From: Saccharothrix sp. NRRL B-16348
GTDB taxonomy: Bacteria; Actinomycetota; Actinomycetes; Mycobacteriales; Pseudonocardiaceae
Assembly: GCF_001280085.1 (NCBI RefSeq)
Contig: NZ_LGED01000269.1
Coordinates: forward strand, 1-64,000
Reading direction: 5' to 3'
DNA length: 64,000 bases
A program made the position numbers and the translations under genes. This document shows, piece after piece, positions 16,889 to 24,306 of the stretch (position 1 is the first letter of the stretch; each line of letters begins with the position of its first letter). Under the pieces are notes generated by a model. It searched no databases and had not been told where the DNA came from. It was given only the letters and a program-made list of their open reading frames with translations.

Positions 16889-16915
16889 GACGAGGAGGGC
16901 CGCCGAGACGTGACA
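16889..16915 (-). promoter_or_regulatory. ECF41-type promoter of the CMD-like gene
   Basis: On the minus strand TGTCACG (16909-16915) and CGTC (16889-16892) are separated by exactly 16 bp. This matches the ECF41 consensus of TGTCACA, about 16 bp, then CGTC, reported for Bacillus licheniformis and Rhodobacter sphaeroides. It lies 33 bp before the ATG at 16856. Confidence 0.75.
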
Positions 16916-16916
16916 G

Positions 16917-17036
16917 CTACGGCTTGGCGACTTGGGCGAGGAAGAAGATCGCGCCCGTGTCGGCGTGCCGGACCAGTAGCAGGTACGGCCGGTCGACGCG
17001 GACCGTGCGGGCGGGTTCGGCCGGGATGAACGAGGT
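16917..17036 (-). pseudogene. Orphan copy of the serpin C-terminus
   Basis: Encodes TSFIPAEPARTVRVDRPY... to VAKP then TAG, identical at protein level to the end of the serpin at 18268. It has no start codon or upstream serpin sequence. It abuts the CMD promoter region, suggesting it is the ancestral serpin 3' end left behind after islet insertion. Confidence 0.85.
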
Positions 17037-17072
17037 TGCATCCACACAACGGGCGTGGTTCGATGAAGACAT

Positions 17073-17092
17073 GTTGCACATATAAGTGCAAC
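17073..17092. promoter_or_regulatory. Probable antitoxin operator
   Basis: GTTGCAC-ATATAA-GTGCAAC is a perfect palindrome with 7-bp arms, 45 bp before the antitoxin start. GTAAG/CTTAC (17104-17120) follows. The A+T-rich centre may include the -10 region. Autoregulation by the HTH antitoxin is the natural inference. Confidence 0.5.
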
Positions 17093-17136
17093 GACGATCG
17101 GTTGTAAGTGCAGCCCTTACTGAGGGAGTGGTGGCA

Positions 17137-17574
17137 GTGTCGACGGTAGTGGCCACGGCTGATCGTGATGTCGTGCTGGCGGACGAACGCGACCAGCGGC
17201 AAGCACAGGCGCTGATGACCCAGCTCCCCTCCCGCGGTGCTCGATTCACCGCCTTGACCGAGGCGCGAGGCGAAGCCGTCCCGGTGCCGGACGAGTTGTC
17301 GGCGATCATCGCCCAGGTCGTCCAGGCCGTGGCGCAGGGGCACGTCGTCACCGTCAGCGCGATGCCGGAGGAACTGACGACCACCGCCGCGGCCCAACTA
17401 CTGGGCATCTCGCGCCCGACCTTGATGCGCAAGATCGACGCCGGTGAGATTCCCTCGCACAAGGTCGGCTCGCACACCCGCTTGCGAACGGCCGACGTCC
17501 TGCAGGAGCGACATGCGCGCCGGCAACGCCAGTTGGCCGCATTCAATGAACTACGAGCCCTGGAAGACGAATGA
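17137..17574 (+). CDS. HTH antitoxin of a type II toxin-antitoxin pair
   Basis: A 145-residue protein with an excisionase-like helix-turn-helix near residues 85-130 (TTTAAAQLLGISRPTLMRKI, then HKVGSHTRL) and an acidic C-terminus, ELRALEDE, likely to bind the toxin. GTG 17137 is chosen for GAGGGA at 17122-17127; GTGs at 17128, 17131 and 17086 are in frame. It precedes the PIN toxin by 64 bp. Proteins with this layout are the known partners of this PIN subgroup. Confidence 0.75.
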   Translation: MSTVVATADRDVVLADERDQRQAQALMTQLPSRGARFTALTEARGEAVPVPDELSAIIAQVVQAVAQGHVVTVSAMPEELTTTAAAQLLGISRPTLMRKIDAGEIPSHKVGSHTRLRTADVLQERHARRQRQLAAFNELRALEDE

Positions 17575-17638
17575 CACTCGCCTTGCGAACTGTTGCCCCG
17601 GCCACACCGAGGACCTGGTCGACAGTTAGCCTCTCGCG

Positions 17639-18226
17639 GTGGCACCCACGAGAGTCTTCGTCGATGCGAATGTGCTGTACTCCCGCACTCTGCGAGACTG
17701 GCTCGCACTGTTGCAATTGAGTTCATCCGGGGAGGTTTATACCGTCTACTGGACGGAGGACGTGCTTGCGGAGACGATCTACCGGCTACGTCGAAACCAT
17801 CCGGAATGGAACGGCGCGAAGATCACCTCAATACGCGATCGAATCGCCGGTACTTTCGAGGGAGGCAGGGTCGAGGACTTCTCCGTTGACGACTCGTTCC
17901 CTGGTGGGGACGGCGACGACCGGCACGTGCACGCTGCGGCCGTGGCCTGCCGGGCGGATATCGTCCTGACCGCCGACAGCGGTTTCACCATCTCCGGCCG
18001 AGAGCCGGACTCGATGCCCTATGAGGCTTACAAACCTGACGACTTTTTCGTGTTGGTCGACGACAGCGCGCCAGCCCTGGTGCAGCTCGTGACCCGCGAG
18101 CAAACGATGTACTGGATTCAGCGGAGCACCCGTGCCGACTTGGCGGGCCAGCTCATTGCGGCGCAGTGCCCCCGGTTTGCCGAACGGGTGAGGACCTATC
18201 AAGGGAAACTGTCGCTCCCGGGCTGA
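17639..18226 (+). CDS. PIN-domain toxin (ribonuclease)
   Basis: A 195-residue PIN protein. Acidic metal-binding residues are visible as VFVDANVLYSRTLRD at the N-terminus, the Glu of VLAETIYRLRR near 45, GDDRHVHAAAVACRADIVL near 100, and TADSGF. Such toxins cleave RNA and are neutralised by the upstream antitoxin. GTG 17639 has no strong ribosome site, suggesting coupling to the antitoxin. It ends 42 bp before the intact serpin stop and is convergent with it. G+C is locally lower than in neighbours. Confidence 0.8.
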   Translation: MAPTRVFVDANVLYSRTLRDWLALLQLSSSGEVYTVYWTEDVLAETIYRLRRNHPEWNGAKITSIRDRIAGTFEGGRVEDFSVDDSFPGGDGDDRHVHAAAVACRADIVLTADSGFTISGREPDSMPYEAYKPDDFFVLVDDSAPALVQLVTREQTMYWIQRSTRADLAGQLIAAQCPRFAERVRTYQGKLSLPG

Positions 18227-18267
18227 ACCCGGACCTGTGCTGCTTGAATCTATTGCACCTCGCCAAC

Positions 18268-19314
18268 TCACGGCTTGGCGACTTGGGCGAGGAAGAAGAT
18301 CGCGCCCGTGTCGGCGTGCCGGACCAGCAGCAGGTACGGCCGGTCGACGCGGACCGTGCGGGCGGGTTCGGCCGGGATGAACGAGGTCATGCGCATCACC
18401 ACGGCGGTCGCGGCGGCGCCCTCGAAGCCCTGCTCGTCCAGCCTGAGCACGGCCTCGTGCACCACGTCGTCCACGTAGAGCCGCGGGTCGGGGCTCAGCC
18501 CGGTGAGGTCGGCGTTCCGGCCGAACATCGTGCGCACGCCGACCTGCTGCAACGACTCGGCGAGCGAGACGTTCACGGACAGCTTCAGCTTGGGCAGGAA
18601 CAGCTCGATCCGGTCGTGGTCCAACGCCTCCAGCACCTCGGGCACGCCTTCGGTGCCGCCGAGGTCGCCGTCCGGCAGCAGCACGACCGCCTCGACACCG
18701 CCGCGCGCGGGCAGCGCCACGGCCTGCCACCCGTCACGTTGCGCATACCGCATGTTGCCCTCGCGGCGCATGGTGGCGACGGTCCCCGCGCCGCGGAACG
18801 GCAGGTCGGCCGTGTCGTGCTCGGGGAACTCCTCGCTCCACGCGCACTTCAGGTACAGCGCGTTGACCAGCGTCGCGACCGTGTCGGACGTGATCGCGCC
18901 GGCGGCCAGCAGCTCGGGGATCAGCCCCCGGGTCGTCTCGGCCACGTCGGCGTTGATGAGCTTGCGGGCGCCTTCCGGGTCACCGGCGAACGGCGCGGAG
19001 CGGGCTTTCGCGCCCGGCCACCCGGCCAGGTCGGTGAGGAAGCCCTCGTTGAGCGGCAGCTCGTCCCACGCCCACAGCGTGTTGGCCACGGCGAACTCGG
19101 CGTCGTCGCCCACCACCGCGCCCTTGAGCACCTTGGCGTGGTCCGCGCCGAGCAGCGCGACCAGTTCGGCCTCCGTCTCGCCACGGGCCGCCTGCGCCGT
19201 CATGCCGAGCGCGCTGGCCACCGAGTACGGCGACCAGCAGGCGTTGCGCGTGCGGTCGGGCGCGACGGCGTCGTGGAGGGTGAGGGCGAACGTCAGGTGC
19301 GCTCGATCAGGCAC
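18268..19314 (-). CDS. Serpin (serine protease inhibitor)
   Basis: A 348-residue serpin-fold protein with NALYLKCAWSEEF near residue 170, a mobile hinge EQGFEGAAATAVVM near 300, a reactive-loop region around MRMTSFIPAEPA and the C-terminal strands RPYLLLVRHADTGAIFFLAQ. No signal peptide is evident, so it is probably cytoplasmic. The last 39 codons are duplicated at 16919-17036. The start overlaps the upstream small gene by 22 bp. Confidence 0.88.
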   Translation of the reverse strand: MPDRAHLTFALTLHDAVAPDRTRNACWSPYSVASALGMTAQAARGETEAELVALLGADHAKVLKGAVVGDDAEFAVANTLWAWDELPLNEGFLTDLAGWPGAKARSAPFAGDPEGARKLINADVAETTRGLIPELLAAGAITSDTVATLVNALYLKCAWSEEFPEHDTADLPFRGAGTVATMRREGNMRYAQRDGWQAVALPARGGVEAVVLLPDGDLGGTEGVPEVLEALDHDRIELFLPKLKLSVNVSLAESLQQVGVRTMFGRNADLTGLSPDPRLYVDDVVHEAVLRLDEQGFEGAAATAVVMRMTSFIPAEPARTVRVDRPYLLLVRHADTGAIFFLAQVAKP

Positions 19315-19544
19315 TGGGTCTCCTTAAGCGCTATGGGCTCGTCCGGGATCGGACGTTCGCCCGCGCCGCTCGTGGGTCCGAGCGGCTGGGGGTGGCGTGG
19401 TTCGCGCACCCCGGCGGAGCCGTCGTCGCCGGGCTCGTCGTCCCACCCGTCGTACGGGAACTCGGCACCGACGTGCACCGGGTCGCGGGTCGGTCTGCGC
19501 CACGGCCAAGGACGGCCTGGCGGTCTTCTGGACTCATCGGCCAT
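19293..19544 (-). CDS. Small hypothetical protein upstream of the serpin
   Basis: An 83-residue polar, Pro-rich protein (MADESRRPPGRPWPWRRPTR, then DGWDDEPGDDGSAG). It begins 20 bp after the dgt stop and overlaps the serpin start, so it is in an operon with both. No family recognised; low complexity makes it a weaker call. Confidence 0.5.
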   Translation of the reverse strand: MADESRRPPGRPWPWRRPTRDPVHVGAEFPYDGWDDEPGDDGSAGVREPRHPQPLGPTSGAGERPIPDEPIALKETQCLIERT

Positions 19545-19564
19545 GGCGTCGAGTGTGCCACCGG

Positions 19565-20827
19565 TCACAGGGGTTCGGGGGCGCTGTCGGCGAGCGCCCG
19601 CCGCCACGCCACGGCCTGGGCGTCGGTGAGCGAGGCGACCTGGTCGACCACGACGCGCAGCCGTTCGGCGTCCGTGCCGGCGGCGGCCCACGCGGGGTGG
19701 AACGCGGGGTCGAGGGTGTCCGGTGCGCGCACCAGCAGGAGGTGGACCAGCTCGGCGACCAGTTCGCGTTGCAGCGCCTGCATGGCCAGCCGCGACGGGT
19801 CGCTCATCACGTACCGGACCGCGACCGCCTTGAGCAGCGCCACCTCGGCCGCGACCCGGGGCGGCACGACCAGGTCGGCCTGGTAGCGGCTCAGCGGGCC
19901 GTCGCCGTGCACCTCGCGGGTCGCGCCCACGGCGGCGGACGCGAACCGGCCGACCAGCTCGCTGGTGAGCCGCTTCAACGCCACCTGGGCGCGCAGCGAG
20001 CCGTCGTACTCGGCCAGCTCGGCGATCACGGGCAGGCCGAGCAGGTCGGTGGCGACGCCTTCGAGCACGGACGTCGGCTCGTCGGAGAAGTGCTTGGCGG
20101 CCAGACCCGCGATGGCGGCGCGCTCCTCCGGGTCGCCGAGGGCGGCCAGGCTGATCCGGTGCGCCAGCACGCCGTCCTCCACGTCGTGCACGGAGTAGGC
20201 GACGTCGTCGGCCCAGTCCATGACCTGCGCCTCCAGGCACCGCTTCCCCTCGGGCGCGCCCTCGCGGACCCACGTGAACACGTCGAGGTCGTCGTCGTAG
20301 GCGCCGAACTTCACCATCCCGGGACGGCGGGTCCACGGGTACTTGGTGGCCGCGTCGAGGCACGCGCGGGTCAGGTTGAGGCCCTTGGCGGTCTTGGGTT
20401 CCAGCCGGGTGAGGATGCGCAGGGTCTGGGCGTTGCCCTCGAAGCCGCCGCACGGCCCGGCCAGCTCGTCGAGCGCGCGTTCCCCGTTGTGGCCGAACGG
20501 CGGGTGCCCGATGTCGTGGGCGAGGCCGGCGGTGTCGACCACGTCCGGGTCGCAGCCGAGCTCCTCGCCGATGCCCCGGCCGATCTGGGCGACCTCCAGC
20601 GAGTGGGTGAGCCGGGTGCGCGGCACGCCGGTCACCTCCGCGCCCTCGCCGGGGCCGACGACCTGGGTCTTGCCCGCGAGCCGGCGCAGCGCCGCCGAGT
20701 GCAGGACGCGGGCCCGGTCGCGGGAGAACGGCGAGCGGCGCTCGGTGCGCGCTCCGGGCAGCACCGCTGTCTTGGGCTGCTCGGGGAGCAGCCGCGCGGA
20801 GTCGTGCCCGGTGTAGCCCTGACTCAT
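19565..20827 (-). CDS. dgt: dGTP triphosphohydrolase
   Basis: A 420-residue HD-superfamily dGTPase converting dGTP to deoxyguanosine and triphosphate. HD motif residues are present in [16 protein letters not shown] (first His) and [20 protein letters not shown] (His-Asp), near residues 75-118, and [17 protein letters not shown] near 200 supplies the last Asp. dgt near dnaG is the conserved mycobacterial order (Rv2344c-Rv2343c). Confidence 0.94.
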   Translation of the reverse strand: MSQGYTGHDSARLLPEQPKTAVLPGARTERRSPFSRDRARVLHSAALRRLAGKTQVVGPGEGAEVTGVPRTRLTHSLEVAQIGRGIGEELGCDPDVVDTAGLAHDIGHPPFGHNGERALDELAGPCGGFEGNAQTLRILTRLEPKTAKGLNLTRACLDAATKYPWTRRPGMVKFGAYDDDLDVFTWVREGAPEGKRCLEAQVMDWADDVAYSVHDVEDGVLAHRISLAALGDPEERAAIAGLAAKHFSDEPTSVLEGVATDLLGLPVIAELAEYDGSLRAQVALKRLTSELVGRFASAAVGATREVHGDGPLSRYQADLVVPPRVAAEVALLKAVAVRYVMSDPSRLAMQALQRELVAELVHLLLVRAPDTLDPAFHPAWAAAGTDAERLRVVVDQVASLTDAQAVAWRRALADSAPEPL

Positions 20828-20845
20828 CGGCCCAGGGTAAGTGGT

Positions 20846-21484
20846 CTACAGCAGGATGCCGTCGAACGCGCCGGCCGGCGCCTTCATCAGGTGGTAGTAG
20901 AGCAGCGCGCCGGTCTCGCGGCGGATGTAGAACAGCTGGGTCTGGCGGGTCTGCACGTTCGGCCCGCTGCGGGTCGGCGACGTCCACGCGGACAGGCCCT
21001 CGTCCTCGGCCATCGTGCGGGCGCGCAGGGAGTGCCACGGGTCGCTGACGATCACGGCGGTGGTGAGGGACTTGGCGCGGGCGGCGGCGGCGAGCGCCCG
21101 GATGCTGCCCAGCGTGTCGGTGCCCTCGCCGACTTCGAGGATCCGGTCGGCGGGCACGTCGTGCGCCTCCAGCCACATCCGGCCGGCCTCGCCCTCGGTG
21201 AAGTTGTCGCCGGGCTGCCTGCCGCCGGTGGTGGCGATGTAGTTGACCACGCCCTGCTCGTACAGCCGGCGCGCGTGCTCCAGCCGTGCCTCCAGGACGT
21301 CGGACGGCACGCCGTTGAACTGGGCCGCGCCGAGGACCACGGCCATGTCGGCGTGGGCGCGGTCGTCCTCGCGGGCCACCTGCCACACGCGGAACGCCGT
21401 GCCGCCGACGACGAGGAGCCCGATCACGAGGCCGCCGAGGACGACGCGCGTGGCAAGCCTGCGGAGTCTCGGCAGGAACGTCAC
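20846..21484 (-). CDS. YdcF/SanA-family membrane-anchored protein (DUF218)
   Basis: A 212-residue protein with one N-terminal membrane helix (LGGLVIGLLVVGGTAFRVWQ) and a DUF218 domain: DMAVVLGAAQFNGVPSDVLE, TTGGRQPGDNFTEGEAG, IVSDPWHSLRAR. DUF218 proteins such as SanA are linked to envelope barrier functions. GTG 21484 is preferred; a further 17 upstream residues lack hydrophobic or family character. Divergent from peptidase E. Confidence 0.85.
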   Translation of the reverse strand: MTFLPRLRRLATRVVLGGLVIGLLVVGGTAFRVWQVAREDDRAHADMAVVLGAAQFNGVPSDVLEARLEHARRLYEQGVVNYIATTGGRQPGDNFTEGEAGRMWLEAHDVPADRILEVGEGTDTLGSIRALAAAARAKSLTTAVIVSDPWHSLRARTMAEDEGLSAWTSPTRSGPNVQTRQTQLFYIRRETGALLYYHLMKAPAGAFDGILL

Positions 21485-21537
21485 GCGGGGGATGATTCCA
21501 CACCCGCTCGGGCGTGAGCGCTGCCAGGATCGCACGC

Positions 21538-22269
21538 ATGGCAGCAGACCAGCCGACGATCGTGGCGACCTCAGGCGGATTCCGCGCCGGGCGGCGCACC
21601 AACCTGGAGTTCCACCGACTCGTCCACCACGCCGTCGACCTGTCCGGGGTGCACGGCCGCAAGCCGCGGCTGTGCCACGTCGGCACGGCCTCGGGCGACC
21701 AGCGGTGGTTCAACGCGGACATCTCCGAAGCCGGGCAGCTGGCGGGCTGGGAGGTGTCGCACCTGAACCTGTTCACCATGCCGCCGACCACCGACGTCGC
21801 GGGCTTCCTCGGCGCGCACGACGTCGTGTGGGTGGGCGGTGGCTCGGTGGCGAACCTGCTGGCCGTGTGGGAGGTGCACGACCTGGGGTCGGCGCTGCGG
21901 GCCGCGTGGCTGGACGGCGTCGTGCTCGGTGGCGTGTCCGCCGGGTCGATCTGCTGGTTCCTGGGCGGTTCGACGGACTCGTTCGGGCCGGAGCTGCGCG
22001 TGATCACCAACGGTCTCGGCTTCCTGCCGTACGGCAACGGCGTGCACTACGACAGCGAGGCGGCGCGGCGGCCGACGATCCACGCGGCGGTGGCGGCGGG
22101 CGTGCTGCCGGTGACGCACTGCACCGACGACGGCGCCGGGCTCGTCTACCACGGCGCCGAACTCGTGGAGGCGGTGTCCGAACGGCGCAACGGCGGCGCG
22201 TACGTGGTGCGACGTGACGAATCTTCAGGAACCGCACAGGAGGAATCGCTCGACGTCAGGCGGTTGTGA
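21538..22269 (+). CDS. Peptidase E-like (S51 family) protein
   Basis: A 243-residue S51-family peptidase with the nucleophile elbow GGVSAGSICWF near residue 140 and VWVGGGSVANLLAVW near 100, the usual glycine-rich loop. S51 enzymes cleave Asp-X dipeptides or act as cyanophycinases; sequence length favours the peptidase E group. ATG 21538 has GCCAGGAT upstream. Confidence 0.85.
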   Translation: MAADQPTIVATSGGFRAGRRTNLEFHRLVHHAVDLSGVHGRKPRLCHVGTASGDQRWFNADISEAGQLAGWEVSHLNLFTMPPTTDVAGFLGAHDVVWVGGGSVANLLAVWEVHDLGSALRAAWLDGVVLGGVSAGSICWFLGGSTDSFGPELRVITNGLGFLPYGNGVHYDSEAARRPTIHAAVAAGVLPVTHCTDDGAGLVYHGAELVEAVSERRNGGAYVVRRDESSGTAQEESLDVRRL

Positions 22270-22285
22270 AACGGACTGTTGAGGT

Positions 22286-23161
22286 GTGGGAAGACGCTGG
22301 TGGGTGGTCGCGGTCGCGGTGATCGCGGGCGTGGTCGCGTCGGTGGGCCAGAGCGACACGGAGTGCGCCGCGCAGTCATCGGCCGCGCCGCCGAGCGCCG
22401 CGAGCACCTCGGCGGAAACCCCGCGTCCGGCCGCGCCACGTGCCGCCGAGGCACCTGCCCCGGACCTCTCGGCGGCGGTGGCGCGGGCGGTCGAGGTCGC
22501 CGGCGGCGTCGACCTCGGGCTGGCGGTCGTCGACCTGGAGACGGGTGCGGCGGCCGGCCACCACGCCGACGTCCCGTTCCCCTCGGCGTCGTTGAGCAAG
22601 CTGGTGGTGGCCGTGGACATGCTCACGTCCGGCGAGGCGCCCGCCGCCGACCTCGACCGCCTGCGCCGCGCGCTCAGCCTCAGCGACGACGAGGCGATGA
22701 ACGCGTTGTGGACGTGGCACGACGGCATGGGCGCGGTCGACCGGGTGGCCGCCCAGGTCGGCCTGACCGCCACCCGCGCTCCCGCGGACGCCTCCCAGTG
22801 GGGCGACGTGGAGATGTCGGCGGGCGACGTCACCTCGCTCTACCGCCACATCGTGACCGACCTCCCGGCCGCCCACCGCGACTTCATCGTGAGCGCCCTG
22901 TCCGCCGCCTCCCCCACCGCCGCGGACGGCTTCGACCAGGCGTACGGCCTGCTCGCGCCGGGCACCGACGCGTACGCCAAGCAGGGCTGGATGTGGTACC
23001 TGCCGGCGGACTTCCACCTGCACAGCGCGGGCGTCGTCGCGGACCGCTACGCCGTGGCCGCCCTGTCGATCCAGCCGGGTGTCGCCGAACAGGCCGCGAA
23101 GGACTTGCTGACGGCGGTCACGAGCACGCTGGTCGCCGCGCTCACCGATCAGTCCGGCTGA
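22286..23161 (+). CDS. Secreted serine-hydrolase (beta-lactamase-like) protein
   Basis: A 291-residue protein with a signal peptide (VVAVAVIAGVVASVGQ) and a Ser/Ala/Pro-rich linker. A class A beta-lactamase/DD-peptidase-like fold follows, in which FPSASLSKLVVAVDML near residue 95 supplies the SxxK pair. The expected SDN- and KTG-type motifs are not clear, so enzymatic activity is uncertain; it resembles mycobacterial LppW-like proteins. GTG 22286 starts the signal peptide directly. A hairpin overlaps the stop. Confidence 0.7.
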   Translation: MGRRWWVVAVAVIAGVVASVGQSDTECAAQSSAAPPSAASTSAETPRPAAPRAAEAPAPDLSAAVARAVEVAGGVDLGLAVVDLETGAAAGHHADVPFPSASLSKLVVAVDMLTSGEAPAADLDRLRRALSLSDDEAMNALWTWHDGMGAVDRVAAQVGLTATRAPADASQWGDVEMSAGDVTSLYRHIVTDLPAAHRDFIVSALSAASPTAADGFDQAYGLLAPGTDAYAKQGWMWYLPADFHLHSAGVVADRYAVAALSIQPGVAEQAAKDLLTAVTSTLVAALTDQSG

Positions 23162-23174
23162 ACCAGCCGGACTG
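23150..23174 (+). terminator. Terminator hairpin at the serine-hydrolase stop
   Basis: CAGTCCGGCT (23150-23159) pairs with AGCCGGACTG (23165-23174) around a 5-nt loop; the stop codon lies in the hairpin. Confidence 0.7.
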
Positions 23175-23332
23175 CGGTCGCATCAACCCCACCGAGCCGG
23201 CCGAACGGCGATCAGCACCGGCATCCACCGCAAACCAGAGGAGCGTGCCGATTGCCATGATCGCGGTGTAACGCCTCGTCCCAGGAGCAGATGAACACCC
23301 GACCGACCCCACTCCCACGGAGGTGCGAACAG

Positions 23333-23722
23333 ATGAGCGTCTGGGTCAGGCTCGGCGTTCTCGACAAGGTCCGCGCGGTGCTCGGCGCCGTTCCCATCGT
23401 GAACCCGTCCGGCCACCACTTCGGCCGCCCGTTCATCACCGCCTACCAGCTGGCGATCAAGCTGGACGCCGCCTACCCCGATGTGGCCGACGAGCTCAAG
23501 GTCGAAATCGGCGGCAGCGGCGTCGGCAAGCACAACAGCTTGGCCCAATACCTGGCCGGCCAGCTGTCCCGCCGCATCAGCGAGAGAGGCGCGACCTATC
23601 CCGTGGAGGGTGCGTTCCTGTCCAAAGAACTTCTCACGTCACTCCAGTACACCGCCGGCGACAAGCAGATCACCGGCAGCCTCAACGGCTACGACCTCTC
23701 CATGTTCCGCCTGCGGGCTTGA
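23333..23722 (+). CDS. Hypothetical protein
   Basis: A 129-residue protein from ATG 23333 with GGAGG at 23319-23323. It includes HHFGRPFITAYQLAIKLDAA and GGSGVGKHNSLAQYLAGQLS; the GSGVGKHNS string is loop-like but not a proper P-loop context. Intact, standard codon use. I do not recognise a family. Confidence 0.6.
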   Translation: MSVWVRLGVLDKVRAVLGAVPIVNPSGHHFGRPFITAYQLAIKLDAAYPDVADELKVEIGGSGVGKHNSLAQYLAGQLSRRISERGATYPVEGAFLSKELLTSLQYTAGDKQITGSLNGYDLSMFRLRA

Positions 23723-23805
23723 CCCGGACTTGAAGGTTTTGCGCAAGCGATCAGGCGAATCTCCACCGAAGTTTGTATTAGCACTTCAACGATACGCTTG
23801 AAGAT

Positions 23806-24270
23806 GTGAACGCCGAGGAATTGACCGGACTCATCAGCTCGACCTTCGCCGGCACCCGGGTGATGGAGGCGTACGGCGACACGTTCTTCCTCTACGACCC
23901 GGACGGCGACCTCCCGCCCGAACGGCAGCTGCCCTTCGCCACGATCGTCAGCAGTGACAACTACGAGCAGGTCTCCGACCTGGGCAGGCCGGGGGTCTAC
24001 CGGCTCAACGTCGGGCTGACGAAGGCGACCTACACCGCCCGGTTCGGCGCCGTGCCGACCCGGCGCGACGAGCACGGGGTGTTCGACACCGGGTTCGACT
24101 ACACGGAGTCGGATCGGTTGATGCCGCACCCTGTCTACGCGTCCCAGCACTGGGTTTGCGTGGTGTCGCCGATCAGGACGACGTTCGACGACGTCCAGGC
24201 CTTGCTCGCCGAGGCGCACGAGTTCGCGGCGCGCAAGCACGCCAACCACGCCCGGCGGACCGCGGGGTGA
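23806..24270 (+). CDS. DUF6194-like hypothetical protein
   Basis: A 154-residue protein with GDTFFLYDPDG, LPFATIVSSDNYEQVSDLGR, GVYRLNVGLTK and a C-terminal HWVCVVSP, a pattern I associate with the DUF6194 family of small actinobacterial proteins. GTG 23806 start. The 80 bp upstream are comparatively A+T-rich, consistent with a promoter. Function unknown. Confidence 0.65.
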   Translation: MNAEELTGLISSTFAGTRVMEAYGDTFFLYDPDGDLPPERQLPFATIVSSDNYEQVSDLGRPGVYRLNVGLTKATYTARFGAVPTRRDEHGVFDTGFDYTESDRLMPHPVYASQHWVCVVSPIRTTFDDVQALLAEAHEFAARKHANHARRTAG

Positions 24271-24272
24271 GG

Positions 24273-24301
24273 CCCCCGGCGCGGGGTCGCCGCGCCGGGG
24301 G
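24273..24301. terminator. Strong bidirectional terminator
   Basis: CCCCCGGCGCGG (24273-24284) pairs perfectly with CCGCGCCGGGGG (24290-24301) between the convergent DUF6194-like and SulP genes. Confidence 0.75.
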
Positions 24302-24306
24302 TCTGC

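Larger units (their letters stand above)
16917..18387. mobile_element. TA islet flanked by 118-bp copies of the serpin 3' end
   Basis: 16919-17036 and 18270-18387 are 118-bp direct repeats differing at one base (T at 16977, C at 18328; synonymous). The right copy is the last 39 codons of the intact serpin gene. The left copy is an orphan ending in its own TAG. Between them lie 1,233 bp holding an HTH antitoxin and a PIN toxin. The repeat boundary coincides with the stop codon. No integrase or transposase is present. Confidence 0.8.

Noticed and set aside
17593..17889. Alternative frame overlapping the PIN gene start
   Set aside because: It lacks family features; the PIN frame with VFVDANVLY begins at 17639.
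16917..18387. Insertion sequence
   Set aside because: No transposase, no terminal inverted repeats, and a 118-bp duplication far exceeds IS target duplications.
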